A stretch of DNA of 64,000 bases from Caryophanon latum (GCF_001700325.1 NZ_MATO01000078.1:1-64000); one strand, 5' to 3'; numbered from the stretch's first letter, positions 25,596-33,554 are shown. Notes: generated by a model from the sequence alone, not told the origin. Made by a program: numbers and translations.

Positions 25596-26258
25596 CTATT
25601 CAAATCTTACGTCGTTCGAATAACGCTTCAGCTTCTCCCAATCGACAATGTGCAGCGTATGACCTGTCCGAACGACGACGCCTTCTTCTTGCCACGCTTT
25701 TAATATGCGATTGACATGCCGCTTCGTCGTGCCGATTAGCGACGCCACTTCATTTAACGTTCTCGTTTCGATATACTCACTCCCTGTATTAACCGATGCT
25801 AGCGTGCAATAATACGCCGCTAAACGTGTCGCAACAGACGACAGCGCATTCACTCGAGACGAAATTGTACACGTTTTTAATTTATACGCTAATTCCTTCA
25901 ATAATAGCTGACTAAACGCCGCATCGTGCTGTAAAAACTGCTTATACGTATGCATCGGTACAAATAAAAATTCACACCGCTCCGCTACAATGCAATTCGA
26001 TTGAATGCTGCATCGCTCGATTACTTCAATATCCCCTAAAATCGCAGGCGCTTTGCAATACCGCAGTAACAGCTCTCTTCCTGTAATTTCAACGCTCGAC
26101 ACGTAATAGCAACCTTCCACTAAAAAATATATCCCGTCAATGTCATCACCTGTTTGCACAATTGCTTCCTGTCGTTCATACGTTTTCGTTTGCAGCTGCT
26201 GTACAACTTCACTCGGAAATTGATACGTATAGTGCTGCGCAAATTTTTGTAAGCTCAT
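25596..26258 (-). CDS. Crp/Fnr-family transcriptional regulator (YeiL-like)
   Basis: A 220-aa regulator with an N-terminal cyclic-nucleotide-binding-type beta barrel (about 20-120, GDDIDGIYFLVEGCYYV) and a C-terminal winged helix (about 150-215) with recognition region SLIGTTKRHVNRILKAW. Cysteines are present (ERCSIQSNC, AERCEF), so an iron-sulfur or thiol sensor is possible but not shown. Start ATG 26258 follows GACAGGTG. It is divergent from a HAD phosphatase gene and both may share a control region. The N-terminal extension read further upstream overlaps that gene's promoter and is unlikely. Confidence 0.82.
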   Translation of the reverse strand: MSLQKFAQHYTYQFPSEVVQQLQTKTYERQEAIVQTGDDIDGIYFLVEGCYYVSSVEITGRELLLRYCKAPAILGDIEVIERCSIQSNCIVAERCEFLFVPMHTYKQFLQHDAAFSQLLLKELAYKLKTCTISSRVNALSSVATRLAAYYCTLASVNTGSEYIETRTLNEVASLIGTTKRHVNRILKAWQEEGVVVRTGHTLHIVDWEKLKRYSNDVRFE

Positions 26259-26326
26259 TCGTCGAGACACCTGTCCTTTCCGCGCACATTTGTACTCATT
26301 ATACTGTGTCGTAGGAGGCGATTTAC

Positions 26327-27055
26327 ATGAATTTTGTTTTCGATATTGACGGTACACTTTGCTTTGATGGAAAAACGATTGACCACACGATCATTGACGC
26401 ATTAACGACGCTACGCGAGGAAGGGCATCATGTCATTTTTGCATCTGCACGACCGATTCGTGATTTACTGCCCGTTCTGCCAGCTACATTTCGAATGTAT
26501 CCGCTAGTCGGTGGAAACGGCTGCTTCACGTCACAAAACGGCATCATCACGACAACAACTTTTTCTGCCGATGTGCTAAACGCGTTGCAGCACATTATCG
26601 ATACACACAACCTCACTTATTTAGCAGACGGCAAATGGGATTATACGTACACTGGCGACGTCGCACACCCGATTTATAAAAACATCGATAAGCGCTCCGC
26701 TAAAAATGTCGCAATCTCACAGCTACAACACGTCTGTAAACTCGTGCTCTTTCAGCCATCACAACAAGTGTTAACAGCATTAGCGTCGTTGCCTGTTTCA
26801 ATTACTACTTATAAAAATGAACAAGCGATCGACATTAGCCCACTTGGCATTAACAAAGTCGCTGGATTAAAGCAGCTCAACATCGATGAATTTATCGCAT
26901 TCGGCAATGACAGTAACGATCAATGCTTATTTGAACATGCGACGTATAGCATATGTGTTGGTAACAATGACGTGCAGCAATATGCGTCGGTGAAGATTGA
27001 GAAGGAGGAAGTGGCGGAGAGGATTTTACAGCTGATGAGTACAAATGAAGCTTAG
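26327..27055 (+). CDS. HAD-superfamily hydrolase, Cof type (sugar-phosphate phosphatase-like)
   Basis: A 242-aa phosphatase of the HAD superfamily with a C2 cap. Motif I is FDIDGTL at the N-terminus with the nucleophilic aspartate, motif II is FASARP, motif III involves GINKVAGLK and motif IV is FIAFGNDSNDQCLFE. Members dephosphorylate sugar phosphates, flavin or pyridoxal phosphates. The substrate cannot be read from sequence. ATG 26327 follows GTAGGAGG by 7 bases. It is a single gene divergent from the Crp/Fnr regulator. Confidence 0.9.
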   Translation: MNFVFDIDGTLCFDGKTIDHTIIDALTTLREEGHHVIFASARPIRDLLPVLPATFRMYPLVGGNGCFTSQNGIITTTTFSADVLNALQHIIDTHNLTYLADGKWDYTYTGDVAHPIYKNIDKRSAKNVAISQLQHVCKLVLFQPSQQVLTALASLPVSITTYKNEQAIDISPLGINKVAGLKQLNIDEFIAFGNDSNDQCLFEHATYSICVGNNDVQQYASVKIEKEEVAERILQLMSTNEA

Positions 27056-27071
27056 TGGAATGAACCACGTC

Positions 27072-27294
27072 TGTTGATTAGCCATTTTTATACAGCTGAA
27101 TGACTTATTTTGAACCGGAAAACGAAAATCGATGCAGCTTTTTAGTGGCAGAGCGCGGGCGGCGAGACTCCTTGGGGAAAAGCTCGTGACTCAAGACCCC
27201 ACAGACGCGAAGTATGAGCGTCGAGGAGGCTTGAGCCGAGCCCCAGGAAAGCGAGCCGCAAACCGTGCACTGCCAAATGATTGGCTAATCAACA
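27072..27294. repeat. Interspersed mosaic repeat, family 1 (copy 3, inverted)
   Basis: 223 bp with perfect TGTTGATTAGCCA / TGGCTAATCAACA ends. It holds the core (GGCGAGACTCCTTGGGGAAA, CTCAAGACCCC, GGAGGCTTGAG) but not the hairpin module. Confidence 0.88.
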
Positions 27295-27330
27295 CGCTTG
27301 GGAATGAACAACTTATACTAAAGAAAAATA

Positions 27331-27379
27331 TAAAAAAATCCTTGAAACAATTACCCGAATAATAATTGTTTCAAGGATT
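27331..27379 (-). terminator. Minus-strand terminator with no gene upstream of it (island edge)
   Basis: A 17-bp stem AATCCTTGAAACAATTA / TAATTGTTTCAAGGATT has a strong T-run only on the minus-strand side. The nearest upstream minus-strand gene is rlmH, 3.9 kb away, suggesting this is the original rlmH terminator displaced by the island. Confidence 0.65.
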
Positions 27380-27412
27380 CAAATTTCCTGCAAATGGAAA
27401 AATTAAATTTCC

Positions 27413-27427
27413 AGATAATAATTATCA
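27413..27427. promoter_or_regulatory. Fur/PerR-like box upstream of the Abi gene
   Basis: AGATAATAATTATCA matches the 7-1-7 Fur core TGATAATNATTATCA at 14 of 15 positions. The surrounding sequence is very AT-rich, so chance is possible. Confidence 0.4.
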
Positions 27428-27443
27428 TACGAATAAATAAGCA

Positions 27444-27463
27444 CACTTATTATATAATAAGTG
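27444..27463. promoter_or_regulatory. Perfect 20-bp palindrome just before the Abi ribosome site
   Basis: CACTTATTATATAATAAGTG reads the same on both strands and contains TATAAT. It ends 3 bases before AGAGGTGA. It may be an operator or an RNA hairpin. Confidence 0.55.
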
Positions 27464-27479
27464 CTAAGAGGTGATAATT

Positions 27480-28388
27480 ATGGATACTCCTATTTATAGA
27501 TTCCAAGATATGATCGATTACTTTGACCGTAAAGGAATTACATACAATTTAACACATGATGAAATCATATCTTTCTTATCTAAGAACAATTACTTTTTTA
27601 AGCTTATATCTTATCGAAAAAATTTCATCAAAAATAACAAAGATCAATATACAAATTTATCATTTGAACTATTAAGTGATTTAGCTTCATTAGATATGCA
27701 ATTACGTTATCTATTAATGAAGATGGCGTTAGATTTAGAACATCGAATCAAAACGGTTATTCTTGCTGAAATTACAAATACTTTAACGGAAGATGGGTAC
27801 TCCATAATCGACGCATTTATCGCAACTTCAAAAGATCCTACTAAAACTAAAAAACAAATCCTCGGTTACGCAAAGTACTCTAAATATAGCTCTTCACTTT
27901 TTAATAAATATGAATCACATACACCTGTTTGGGTTGCGTTTGAAACGATGTCATTTGGAACACTTGTTGATTTTATTGAATTTTACTTAAAGCGTAATCC
28001 TTCATCTGAATTTCAATATTTAAGCAAAAATCTTTATGCTATTAAAAACATTAGAAATACAGCTGCTCATAGTTCTTCACTTTTAAATGAAATTGTTGGT
28101 GAGCAAGAAGAATTTGCTAATAATAAACTCGTTACTAAATTTGTTTATAAAAGAATTCCAAATAAAAATTCCGCGAAGAAAAAACTTAATAATTTACGTA
28201 TCTATGACATGACTGTACTTTATATTATTTACAATCGACTAATGCCTGAAGGACGAACAAAAAAAGAACGAACAAGAGAGTTATACAAATTTTTATCTCG
28301 CGCTAGAAAAAATAAGGCACTCTATTTAAAACATAACCAGTTACATTCAATATACATGTTCTTCTGTAAGATTATTTTATCAAAGTAA
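27480..28388 (+). CDS. Abi_2 family protein (AbiD/AbiF-like abortive infection, HEPN type)
   Basis: A 302-aa protein of the Abi_2 (AbiD/AbiF) family. The N-terminus (FQDMIDYFDRKGITY, FLSKNNYFFKLISYRKNF) and the central LEHRIKTVILAEITN are typical. R192-NTAA-H197 is the R-x4-H motif of HEPN ribonucleases, which supports an RNA-cleaving abortive infection role. Such proteins halt phage growth by killing or arresting the cell. Start ATG 27480 lies 5 bases behind AAGAGGTGA. Base composition is clearly more AT-rich than neighbouring genes, a sign of transfer. A perfect palindrome and a Fur-like box precede it. It has its own terminator and sits next to, but outside, the rlmH-type direct repeats. 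Confidence 0.85.
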   Translation: MDTPIYRFQDMIDYFDRKGITYNLTHDEIISFLSKNNYFFKLISYRKNFIKNNKDQYTNLSFELLSDLASLDMQLRYLLMKMALDLEHRIKTVILAEITNTLTEDGYSIIDAFIATSKDPTKTKKQILGYAKYSKYSSSLFNKYESHTPVWVAFETMSFGTLVDFIEFYLKRNPSSEFQYLSKNLYAIKNIRNTAAHSSSLLNEIVGEQEEFANNKLVTKFVYKRIPNKNSAKKKLNNLRIYDMTVLYIIYNRLMPEGRTKKERTRELYKFLSRARKNKALYLKHNQLHSIYMFFCKIILSK

Positions 28389-28457
28389 AATATCTTGCAT
28401 TTAAAGTCGTTTCGAACATATAATAAAGTACATGAAAAAATCCGTAAACGATTTGTA

Positions 28458-28495
28458 AAGGCTGATTTTCTTTTTTAGAAAATCAGCCTTAGTTT
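28458..28495 (+). terminator. Terminator of the Abi gene
   Basis: AAGGCTGATTTTC / GAAAATCAGCCTT stem followed by AGTTTTTGC. Confidence 0.85.
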
Positions 28496-28647
28496 TTGCT
28501 TATTTTTAAATTGTCATCTTAACTATATAGCATATGTTACGCCCTCCTACAATCTCCCTACAAATCCTTTTTCTATCGTAAATAAAAACATACCACCAAC
28601 TACAATAAATTTACTGTAATCGATGGTTGTATGAAAATCTGATCTTC

Positions 28648-28665
28648 TTATGATACGGTTCTCCA
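28648..28665. mobile_element. Left attachment-site-like direct repeat (copy of the rlmH 3' end)
   Basis: CTTATGATACGGTTCTCC matches the last codons of rlmH (CTTATGATACGGTTCCCC at 31278-31295) in 17 of 18 positions and in the same orientation. The rlmH 3' end is the attB of SCC elements. The rest of 28496-28762 carries no gene; a weak TTTTAA/TATACT promoter lies at 28684-28712. Confidence 0.72.
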
Positions 28666-28762
28666 TAATGTAGATAAGTGCGGTTTTAAAATATTTATGA
28701 AGGATATATACTGAATAAAAGCGAATAATAAATATTAAACATATGAAAAGGGGGACATTTGT

Positions 28763-29206
28763 ATGGTATTAGCAATTGATAACAGAAATGATTTATTCAA
28801 TACACAAAATAAGCTCACACGCCTTTATTTAACTCAAGAATTAATATGCCTAAAAGAGTCCATTATTTCATTAAACCCATCCTCTGGGGATTCTAAAGAA
28901 TTAATAACTTTTAAAAACCTTCTAGAAAGTGGTAAAGCTCATGATGAAGGGATTTTTAAGATTTTTTCCTTTTTAGACACTGCTGAAGTATATTCTTTAA
29001 TCAATAAGAGTCTTACTACTGAACAATTACTAAACCACTCTTTTAAAGAAAATGTAGAATCTTTATTATTAAAATTGGACAACTTAACTTCTCTAAATGA
29101 AGACGATAAGAGCACCCTAATAAATTTCCTTTCAAATTTGATTAATAATTTAAAATCGCACGATACGAATAATGACCAAAACACAAGGAACTTTTTCGAT
29201 TGGTAA
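28763..29206 (+). CDS. Uncharacterised helical protein, first gene of the island operon
   Basis: A 147-aa acidic, mostly helical protein; I do not recognise a family. There is no signal peptide, membrane segment or catalytic motif. The sequence is rich in Leu, Asn, Ser and Lys, with stretches such as NLTSLNEDDKSTLINFL that suggest coiled packing. ATG 28763 follows AAAAGGGGGAC by 6 bases, a strong ribosome site. Its stop overlaps the TTG start of the next gene by several bases, so the two are coupled. As the first and smallest gene of a three-gene unit it may be a partner, inhibitor or adaptor of the peptidase-like protein; this is inference. AT-rich codon use indicates transfer. Confidence 0.8.
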   Translation: MVLAIDNRNDLFNTQNKLTRLYLTQELICLKESIISLNPSSGDSKELITFKNLLESGKAHDEGIFKIFSFLDTAEVYSLINKSLTTEQLLNHSFKENVESLLLKLDNLTSLNEDDKSTLINFLSNLINNLKSHDTNNDQNTRNFFDW

Positions 29207-30642
29207 CATCAACAGATAATTTTTTTGATACTTCTTTACAAATTCATCACGAACAAGTATTTGCGTTATATAATCAAATTGAAAAACTGAAATTAACCTC
29301 TTATCCATCAAATGAAATTCCAATTTTTATTAATGACTTATCAAGTATATCTAAGTTGTTACTCGATAAATTTAAAAGTAGTTCTGTACTAAATTATTCA
29401 GAAATACTCTTATATCGACAAACATTTAATAGTCTACAAAAAATTGTAAGTTTTATCTCACAAGCGAACATAACTTATCATCCAACAGAGGTTATGATTC
29501 CTGCAAAAGAATTAATTCTTGAATTTGGAGATGAAACTCTCTTTTTTACTCAACCACTTTGGTATTTGAATTATGCCATTGGCGATGTTTGGATACAGTT
29601 TGCAAGTAATATAAAAAAAATATTTCCTGAGTTACAATTCGATTCAAAGAAAAAAATCTTAATTCAGTTCCCCATTATACACAAAGATGACGTTCTTTTA
29701 GGTTGTGTAATGGGGCATGAGTTAGGACATTATTTTGATTTACACTCAGGTTTAAATATTTCAGCTGAATTATTACCACAATTATTACTGCATAAAAATT
29801 TACATAAGCTACAAGCTTTTCTACAATTTAAACTACAAAACACTCAAATTACTTTAAGCGACCAACAAGAAAATCGCCTTAAACATGATTTAATAAAAAA
29901 GATATTAGGTGAAAATCATCTATTTAATTGGCTAAAAGAGTTTGTAGCAGACATAGCAGGTATTTTACTATATGGACCAGCATCACATTTTTCAGGAGAT
30001 AGTATTTTTACTTTCAGTTCATTATCTGAAGAAGGACACTTAGTGGATGATTATTCTAAGTCTCATCCTAGATCTTCATTAAGAAGCATAGTAAGAATGG
30101 CAACATTTGATAAACTAGATTACAAACATAATTTCGATAGTTATATTCAAAAACACATTGAGATTAGTGAAGAAAAATGGAGAAATTCTAAAATTCATGA
30201 TACTACTAGTTTTATAGATGGACATATTAGAAATGATTTAATCTACCGTTTAAAATTAAATCCGGATTCATATAAATTAATTGAAGATATTCTTATAGAT
30301 AATTTACCTTCTATAATTGATTTTGTAATGAGTAAAATACCAAGTTCTTTACATTATAACGCTTCAAAATTTAAAGAAGTTGTACCTAAATTATCAAAAA
30401 AAATTTCTAACTTTATTCCACCCAATGAATTGAATAATAGCCCTGTCGATAGTATTAGTATATTAAACTCTGGTTGGCATGCATATTTAGTTCATAAAGA
30501 TACATTAAGTGCACACCTTTCTGAAAATGAACAAGATTACAATATCAGAGAGGTGATTAATAATCTTGTGAAAAAAGCGTTAACATCAGCACATATTCAT
30601 AGGAGGTGGAATCATGTCAATTTTGACTTCTCAAATGATTAA
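29200..30642 (+). CDS. HExxH metallopeptidase-like protein, second gene of the island operon
   Basis: A 480-aa protein of no family I can name. Around residue 170 it has VMGHELGHYFDLHSG, with the zinc-peptidase motif H173-E-L-G-H177. About 70 residues later NWLKEFVADIAGILLYGPA supplies E247 and D251, as in gluzincins where a downstream Glu is the third zinc ligand. The first 150 residues are helical and contain no signal peptide, so the enzyme should be cytoplasmic. The last 200 residues have no visible motif. The start is TTG 29200 with AAGGA about 10 bases upstream, overlapping the previous stop. Its end overlaps the next gene by 29 bp. A protease activated on infection, possibly acting on an operon partner, is a reasonable hypothesis. 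Confidence 0.82.
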   Translation: MVTSTDNFFDTSLQIHHEQVFALYNQIEKLKLTSYPSNEIPIFINDLSSISKLLLDKFKSSSVLNYSEILLYRQTFNSLQKIVSFISQANITYHPTEVMIPAKELILEFGDETLFFTQPLWYLNYAIGDVWIQFASNIKKIFPELQFDSKKKILIQFPIIHKDDVLLGCVMGHELGHYFDLHSGLNISAELLPQLLLHKNLHKLQAFLQFKLQNTQITLSDQQENRLKHDLIKKILGENHLFNWLKEFVADIAGILLYGPASHFSGDSIFTFSSLSEEGHLVDDYSKSHPRSSLRSIVRMATFDKLDYKHNFDSYIQKHIEISEEKWRNSKIHDTTSFIDGHIRNDLIYRLKLNPDSYKLIEDILIDNLPSIIDFVMSKIPSSLHYNASKFKEVVPKLSKKISNFIPPNELNNSPVDSISILNSGWHAYLVHKDTLSAHLSENEQDYNIREVINNLVKKALTSAHIHRRWNHVNFDFSND

Positions 30643-31216
30643 AGAGCGACTTGATTTAGATGATGATTCTTTAGATAGAAAACTCATCATCTCACCTATT
30701 CTAGAAAATACTCAATTAAATGGAGCTAGTATCGACTTAAGACTAGGGACCGAATTCAAAGTTTCAATACCTACTAGATCTCCTTTAATTGGAATAGTTG
30801 ATGAACCTATGGAACAATTTTTCCAATCTACTTTCCGTTCATTTGGAGAAAATTTCATACTACATCCTAATCAATTAGTTTTAGTAAATACCTTTGAATA
30901 TATTAAAATTCCAAATGATTTAGTAGGCATGATAAGTACCCGTTCTTCTTTAAATCGACTAGGTTTAAATGTAACATCCATTATTCACCCCGGTTATGCT
31001 GGTACACTAACTTTACAACTCGAAAATAATGGAGTTAATGCGATTAATTTAACATGTGGTATGAGGCTAATACAATTAGTCTTATTTGCTAGTGAACCGG
31101 TTCCACAATCCTATATTTCAAATTCAGTTTCAAAATATATTAGCAATACCTCACCAATTTTGTCTCAAATAAATAGAGATTCAGATTTAAAAATTCTAAA
31201 AAAATTCAATCAATAA
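30614..31216 (+). CDS. dCTP deaminase/dUTPase-fold protein with altered catalytic residues, third gene of the island operon
   Basis: A 200-aa member of the Dcd/dUTPase superfamily. GASIDLRLGTEFKV, the nucleotide-binding STRSSLNRLGL (R110, S111, S112, R115), PGYAGTLTLQLEN and GMRLIQLVLF are in family order. Two key positions differ: the Asp of the usual IDPG is H125, and the catalytic Glu of the usual TLELxN is Q135. The C-terminal KYxGQ-type closing motif is also altered (SKYISNTSPIL). It therefore probably binds a nucleotide without deaminating it, acting as a sensor, or has a changed reaction. ATG 30614 follows AGGAGGTGG. Known anti-phage dCTP deaminases use a different, zinc-dependent fold. 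Last gene before the island terminator. Confidence 0.85.
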   Translation: MSILTSQMIKERLDLDDDSLDRKLIISPILENTQLNGASIDLRLGTEFKVSIPTRSPLIGIVDEPMEQFFQSTFRSFGENFILHPNQLVLVNTFEYIKIPNDLVGMISTRSSLNRLGLNVTSIIHPGYAGTLTLQLENNGVNAINLTCGMRLIQLVLFASEPVPQSYISNSVSKYISNTSPILSQINRDSDLKILKKFNQ

Positions 31217-31220
31217 TTAT

Positions 31221-31258
31221 AGAAAAGACAGTACTCTTTTAGACTGTCTTTTCTTTTG
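31221..31258. terminator. Terminator between the island operon and rlmH
   Basis: AGAAAAGACAGT ... ACTGTCTTTTCT stem with T-run on the plus side and A-rich start, usable from both directions. Confidence 0.82.
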
Positions 31259-31274
31259 TATAAAGCAAACCGCC

Positions 31275-31754
31275 CTACTTATGATACGGTTCCCCTTTTA
31301 TAATTCTAAAGCTACGATAAATTTGCTCGATCAACACAAGCTTCATGAGCTGATGCGGCAGTGTCATTTTGCCAAACGATTGCTGTTCGTCGGCGCGTTT
31401 GAGTACGTCGTCGTGCAGTCCGAGTGAGCCACCGATAACAAATGCGACTTTGCTTCGTCCGTACGTCATGAGCGATTCGATGTCCTTTGCCATTTGCTCG
31501 GACGTTTTTTGTTTGCCGTCGATGGCGAGGGCGATGACGTACGTGTCTTGTCCGATTTTCGCTAAAATGCGCTCCGCTTCCTTTTTCTTAACGATTTCCA
31601 TTTCGGCATCGCTTAGCTGCTCAGGTGCTTTTTCATCTGGCACTTCGATCAGGTCGATTTTTGCGTAGCTGCCGAGGCGTTTTGCGTATTCATCAATTCC
31701 CATTTTTAAATATTTTTCTTTCAGCTTGCCGACTGTAATAATGCTAATATTCAA
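31275..31754 (-). CDS. rlmH: 23S rRNA (pseudouridine1915-N3)-methyltransferase RlmH (OrfX)
   Basis: SPOUT-fold homodimer that methylates pseudouridine 1915 in helix 69 of 23S rRNA. 159 aa is the standard length. The SAM-binding knot has [18 protein letters not shown] and [18 protein letters not shown]; the protein ends [10 protein letters not shown]. The start is TTG 31754, 7 bases behind GGAGGT. Its 3' end (GAACCGTATCATAAG on the coding strand) corresponds to the SCC attachment site, and a second copy lies 2.6 kb downstream of it. The island therefore leaves the reading frame intact, as SCC insertions do. Confidence 0.97.
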   Translation of the reverse strand: MNISIITVGKLKEKYLKMGIDEYAKRLGSYAKIDLIEVPDEKAPEQLSDAEMEIVKKKEAERILAKIGQDTYVIALAIDGKQKTSEQMAKDIESLMTYGRSKVAFVIGGSLGLHDDVLKRADEQQSFGKMTLPHQLMKLVLIEQIYRSFRIIKGEPYHK

Positions 31755-31786
31755 GTCGTGTACCTCCGTTCATTTCCGTACAAATG

Positions 31787-31900
31787 TTATCCACAATTTC
31801 GACAAAGTTATCCACAATCGACACTATATATTGTGTAAAGTTTTTACCTTGATACTATATATACCGCGTGTTCGTCGCAATATGAGCAAACTGTGGATAA
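31787..31900. promoter_or_regulatory. DnaA-box cluster at rlmH-yyzF
   Basis: Three perfect DnaA boxes: TTATCCACA at 31787-31795 and 31808-31816 and TGTGGATAA at 31892-31900, the last within yyzF. They are about 27 kb from oriC. Confidence 0.65.
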
Positions 31901-32005
31901 CTTTTGTTCTTCTGTTAATAAGTCCATCGTCGGGAACACTTTTTCTTCTGCTACGAACATGTCTAATGCATGGTCGATATGGTTTTCACAGCTATATTTT
32001 TCCAT
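31844..32005 (-). CDS. yyzF: CxxH/CxxC small zinc-ribbon-like protein (YyzF family)
   Basis: A 53-aa protein with two potential metal-binding pairs, YSCENHIDHALD and VCSYCDEHAVY, which give the CxxH/CxxC family its name. The function is unknown. ATG 32005 follows AGAGGTGG. The same small gene lies between rlmH and htrA in B. subtilis and relatives, and gene order is kept here. A perfect DnaA box lies in its coding sequence. Confidence 0.85.
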   Translation of the reverse strand: MEKYSCENHIDHALDMFVAEEKVFPTMDLLTEEQKLSTVCSYCDEHAVYIVSR

Positions 32006-32181
32006 TAAAATACCACCTCTTTTTTCCAATTTTCACGTCATTCTTTTTGAAACTATTGTTCATTTTCATCGAGCCGCAATACGCGACTACTAATGTGTAT
32101 TGCAACTGTATATGCTCGTTCATTGTAGCAAACGAAAAGCGACTATGGAAGGAACATGTCCGTCCGATAGTCGCTCGCTGT

Positions 32182-33468
32182 TTAAAATGTTTGCCCTGCT
32201 GTTAAATTCATCTTCGTTTCAACGATTTTGCCAGCGCGGTATAGTTTGACGTTCATCGTATCGCCCGTTTTCTTTTCTGTGTACAAGTGCTGACGCAAAT
32301 CGATGACGCTTTCGATCTTTTCGCCGTCTAACTCGATAATGACGTCGTATTTTTGCATGCCTGCTTGCTGTGCTGCTGAGTTTGCGACAACGTCCGTTAC
32401 AACGACACCTGTTGTCACATCTTCAGGTAGCTTTAACGTTTCTTGCTGGTAGAACGATGGCACTTCTGTTAAGTCCATAAGTGAGATGCCCATTTGTGGA
32501 CGTTGTACTTCACCGTTTTGCTCGAGCTGCTCGATAATTGGAATAACCGTATTGATTGGAATGGCAAAGCCTAATCCTTCTACGTCTTCTGCCGCAATTT
32601 TCATCGAGTTAATGCCGATTAAATCACCATTAATGTTCACGAGCGCACCGCCTGAGTTCCCGCCGTTAATTGCTGCATCTGTTTGCATGACTTCCGATTC
32701 CCAATCTTCAACGCCGTCACCATCTAAATCGACTGGTACTGAACGCTCCGTACCTGAAATTACCCCTGTTGTAACCGAACCGTAAAACTCAAAACCAAGT
32801 GGGTTACCGATTGCGATTGCTGGCTCACCTTGCTTAATTGCATCGGAGTCTCCGAAATTCGCAACCGTTTCAATGCCTTCTGCTTCGACTTTAATGACCG
32901 CTAAATCTGTCCATACATCGCCACCAACTAATGTCGCTTCCTTTTTCGTTCCATCTGCTAATGTAATGTCGAGTTTTTCTGCATCTTCAATGACGTGATA
33001 GTTCGTCACGATAAATGCTTCATTGCCGTCCACTTTGTAAATAACGCCTGAGCCTGTACCTGCTTCTTGTAGCTCACCTTCACCTTGCTGCTCGTCTGGA
33101 CCGAACCAGAAGCCGAAGCCACCTAATGCGTTTGGAGATTGCTGATAGTTCGAGATGCCGACAACTGCTGGTGATGCTTTTTCAACGGCTGATGTAATGT
33201 CTGATGTTACCGACGTTGCTGTTTGTGAAACGTTCGTCGTTGTTGACTGTGTATTGATTTCGACATCATTTAACATGCTCGGCATCATAAACCATACGAG
33301 CAATGCCCCAATCATGACGCCGATCAACGCGCTAAAAAAATAACCGATGCTGCTTTTTTCTTTCGTTTGCTTTTTTGGTTTATGGATGCGGCTTTCGTCC
33401 TCCGCTAGTCGCTGCTGCAATGGCGTTAGCGGCTCTTCCTGTTTATTTTCTTCGTCAAAGTAACTCAT
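32182..33468 (-). CDS. HtrA-like serine protease (YycK/HtrC type)
   Basis: Membrane-anchored DegP/HtrA protease of 428 aa that degrades misfolded surface proteins. It has a cytoplasmic N-terminus, one membrane helix (about 44-66), a linker, an S1C trypsin domain (about 105-300) and a PDZ domain (about 310-415). The catalytic triad is visible: His in IVTNYHVIEDA, Asp in WTDLAVIKV, Ser in INGGNSGGALV. ATG 33468 follows CGGAGTGA. It lies downstream of walJ as in Bacillus but behind a terminator, so it has its own promoter. Confidence 0.95.
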   Translation of the reverse strand: MSYFDEENKQEEPLTPLQQRLAEDESRIHKPKKQTKEKSSIGYFFSALIGVMIGALLVWFMMPSMLNDVEINTQSTTTNVSQTATSVTSDITSAVEKASPAVVGISNYQQSPNALGGFGFWFGPDEQQGEGELQEAGTGSGVIYKVDGNEAFIVTNYHVIEDAEKLDITLADGTKKEATLVGGDVWTDLAVIKVEAEGIETVANFGDSDAIKQGEPAIAIGNPLGFEFYGSVTTGVISGTERSVPVDLDGDGVEDWESEVMQTDAAINGGNSGGALVNINGDLIGINSMKIAAEDVEGLGFAIPINTVIPIIEQLEQNGEVQRPQMGISLMDLTEVPSFYQQETLKLPEDVTTGVVVTDVVANSAAQQAGMQKYDVIIELDGEKIESVIDLRQHLYTEKKTGDTMNVKLYRAGKIVETKMNLTAGQTF

Positions 33469-33554
33469 CGTATCACTCCGCTTCGTTCAATTTGTATATG
33501 TTTACTATACGATGCGAACATTAAAATTACATGAAAATCGCTTAATGATTGCAT

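Larger units (their letters stand above)
28648..31295. mobile_element. SCC-like insertion at rlmH carrying a three-gene cargo
   Basis: Interval between two direct copies of the rlmH 3' end, about 2.65 kb. It contains only the three overlapping genes at 28763-31216 and their terminator. No ccr recombinase is present, so it could be a remnant or an element moved in trans. The AT-rich composition contrasts with both flanks. The Abi gene to the left has similar composition and may belong to an earlier insertion at the same place. Confidence 0.6.

Noticed and set aside
27072-27294. Interspersed repeats as a CRISPR array
   Set aside because: The copies are dispersed, palindromic and mosaic, without short regular spacers, and no cas gene is present.
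27420-27432. TATCATACG near the Abi gene as a possible third attachment-site copy
   Set aside because: Only seven bases match the rlmH-end sequence, and in the opposite orientation; the region is AT-rich.
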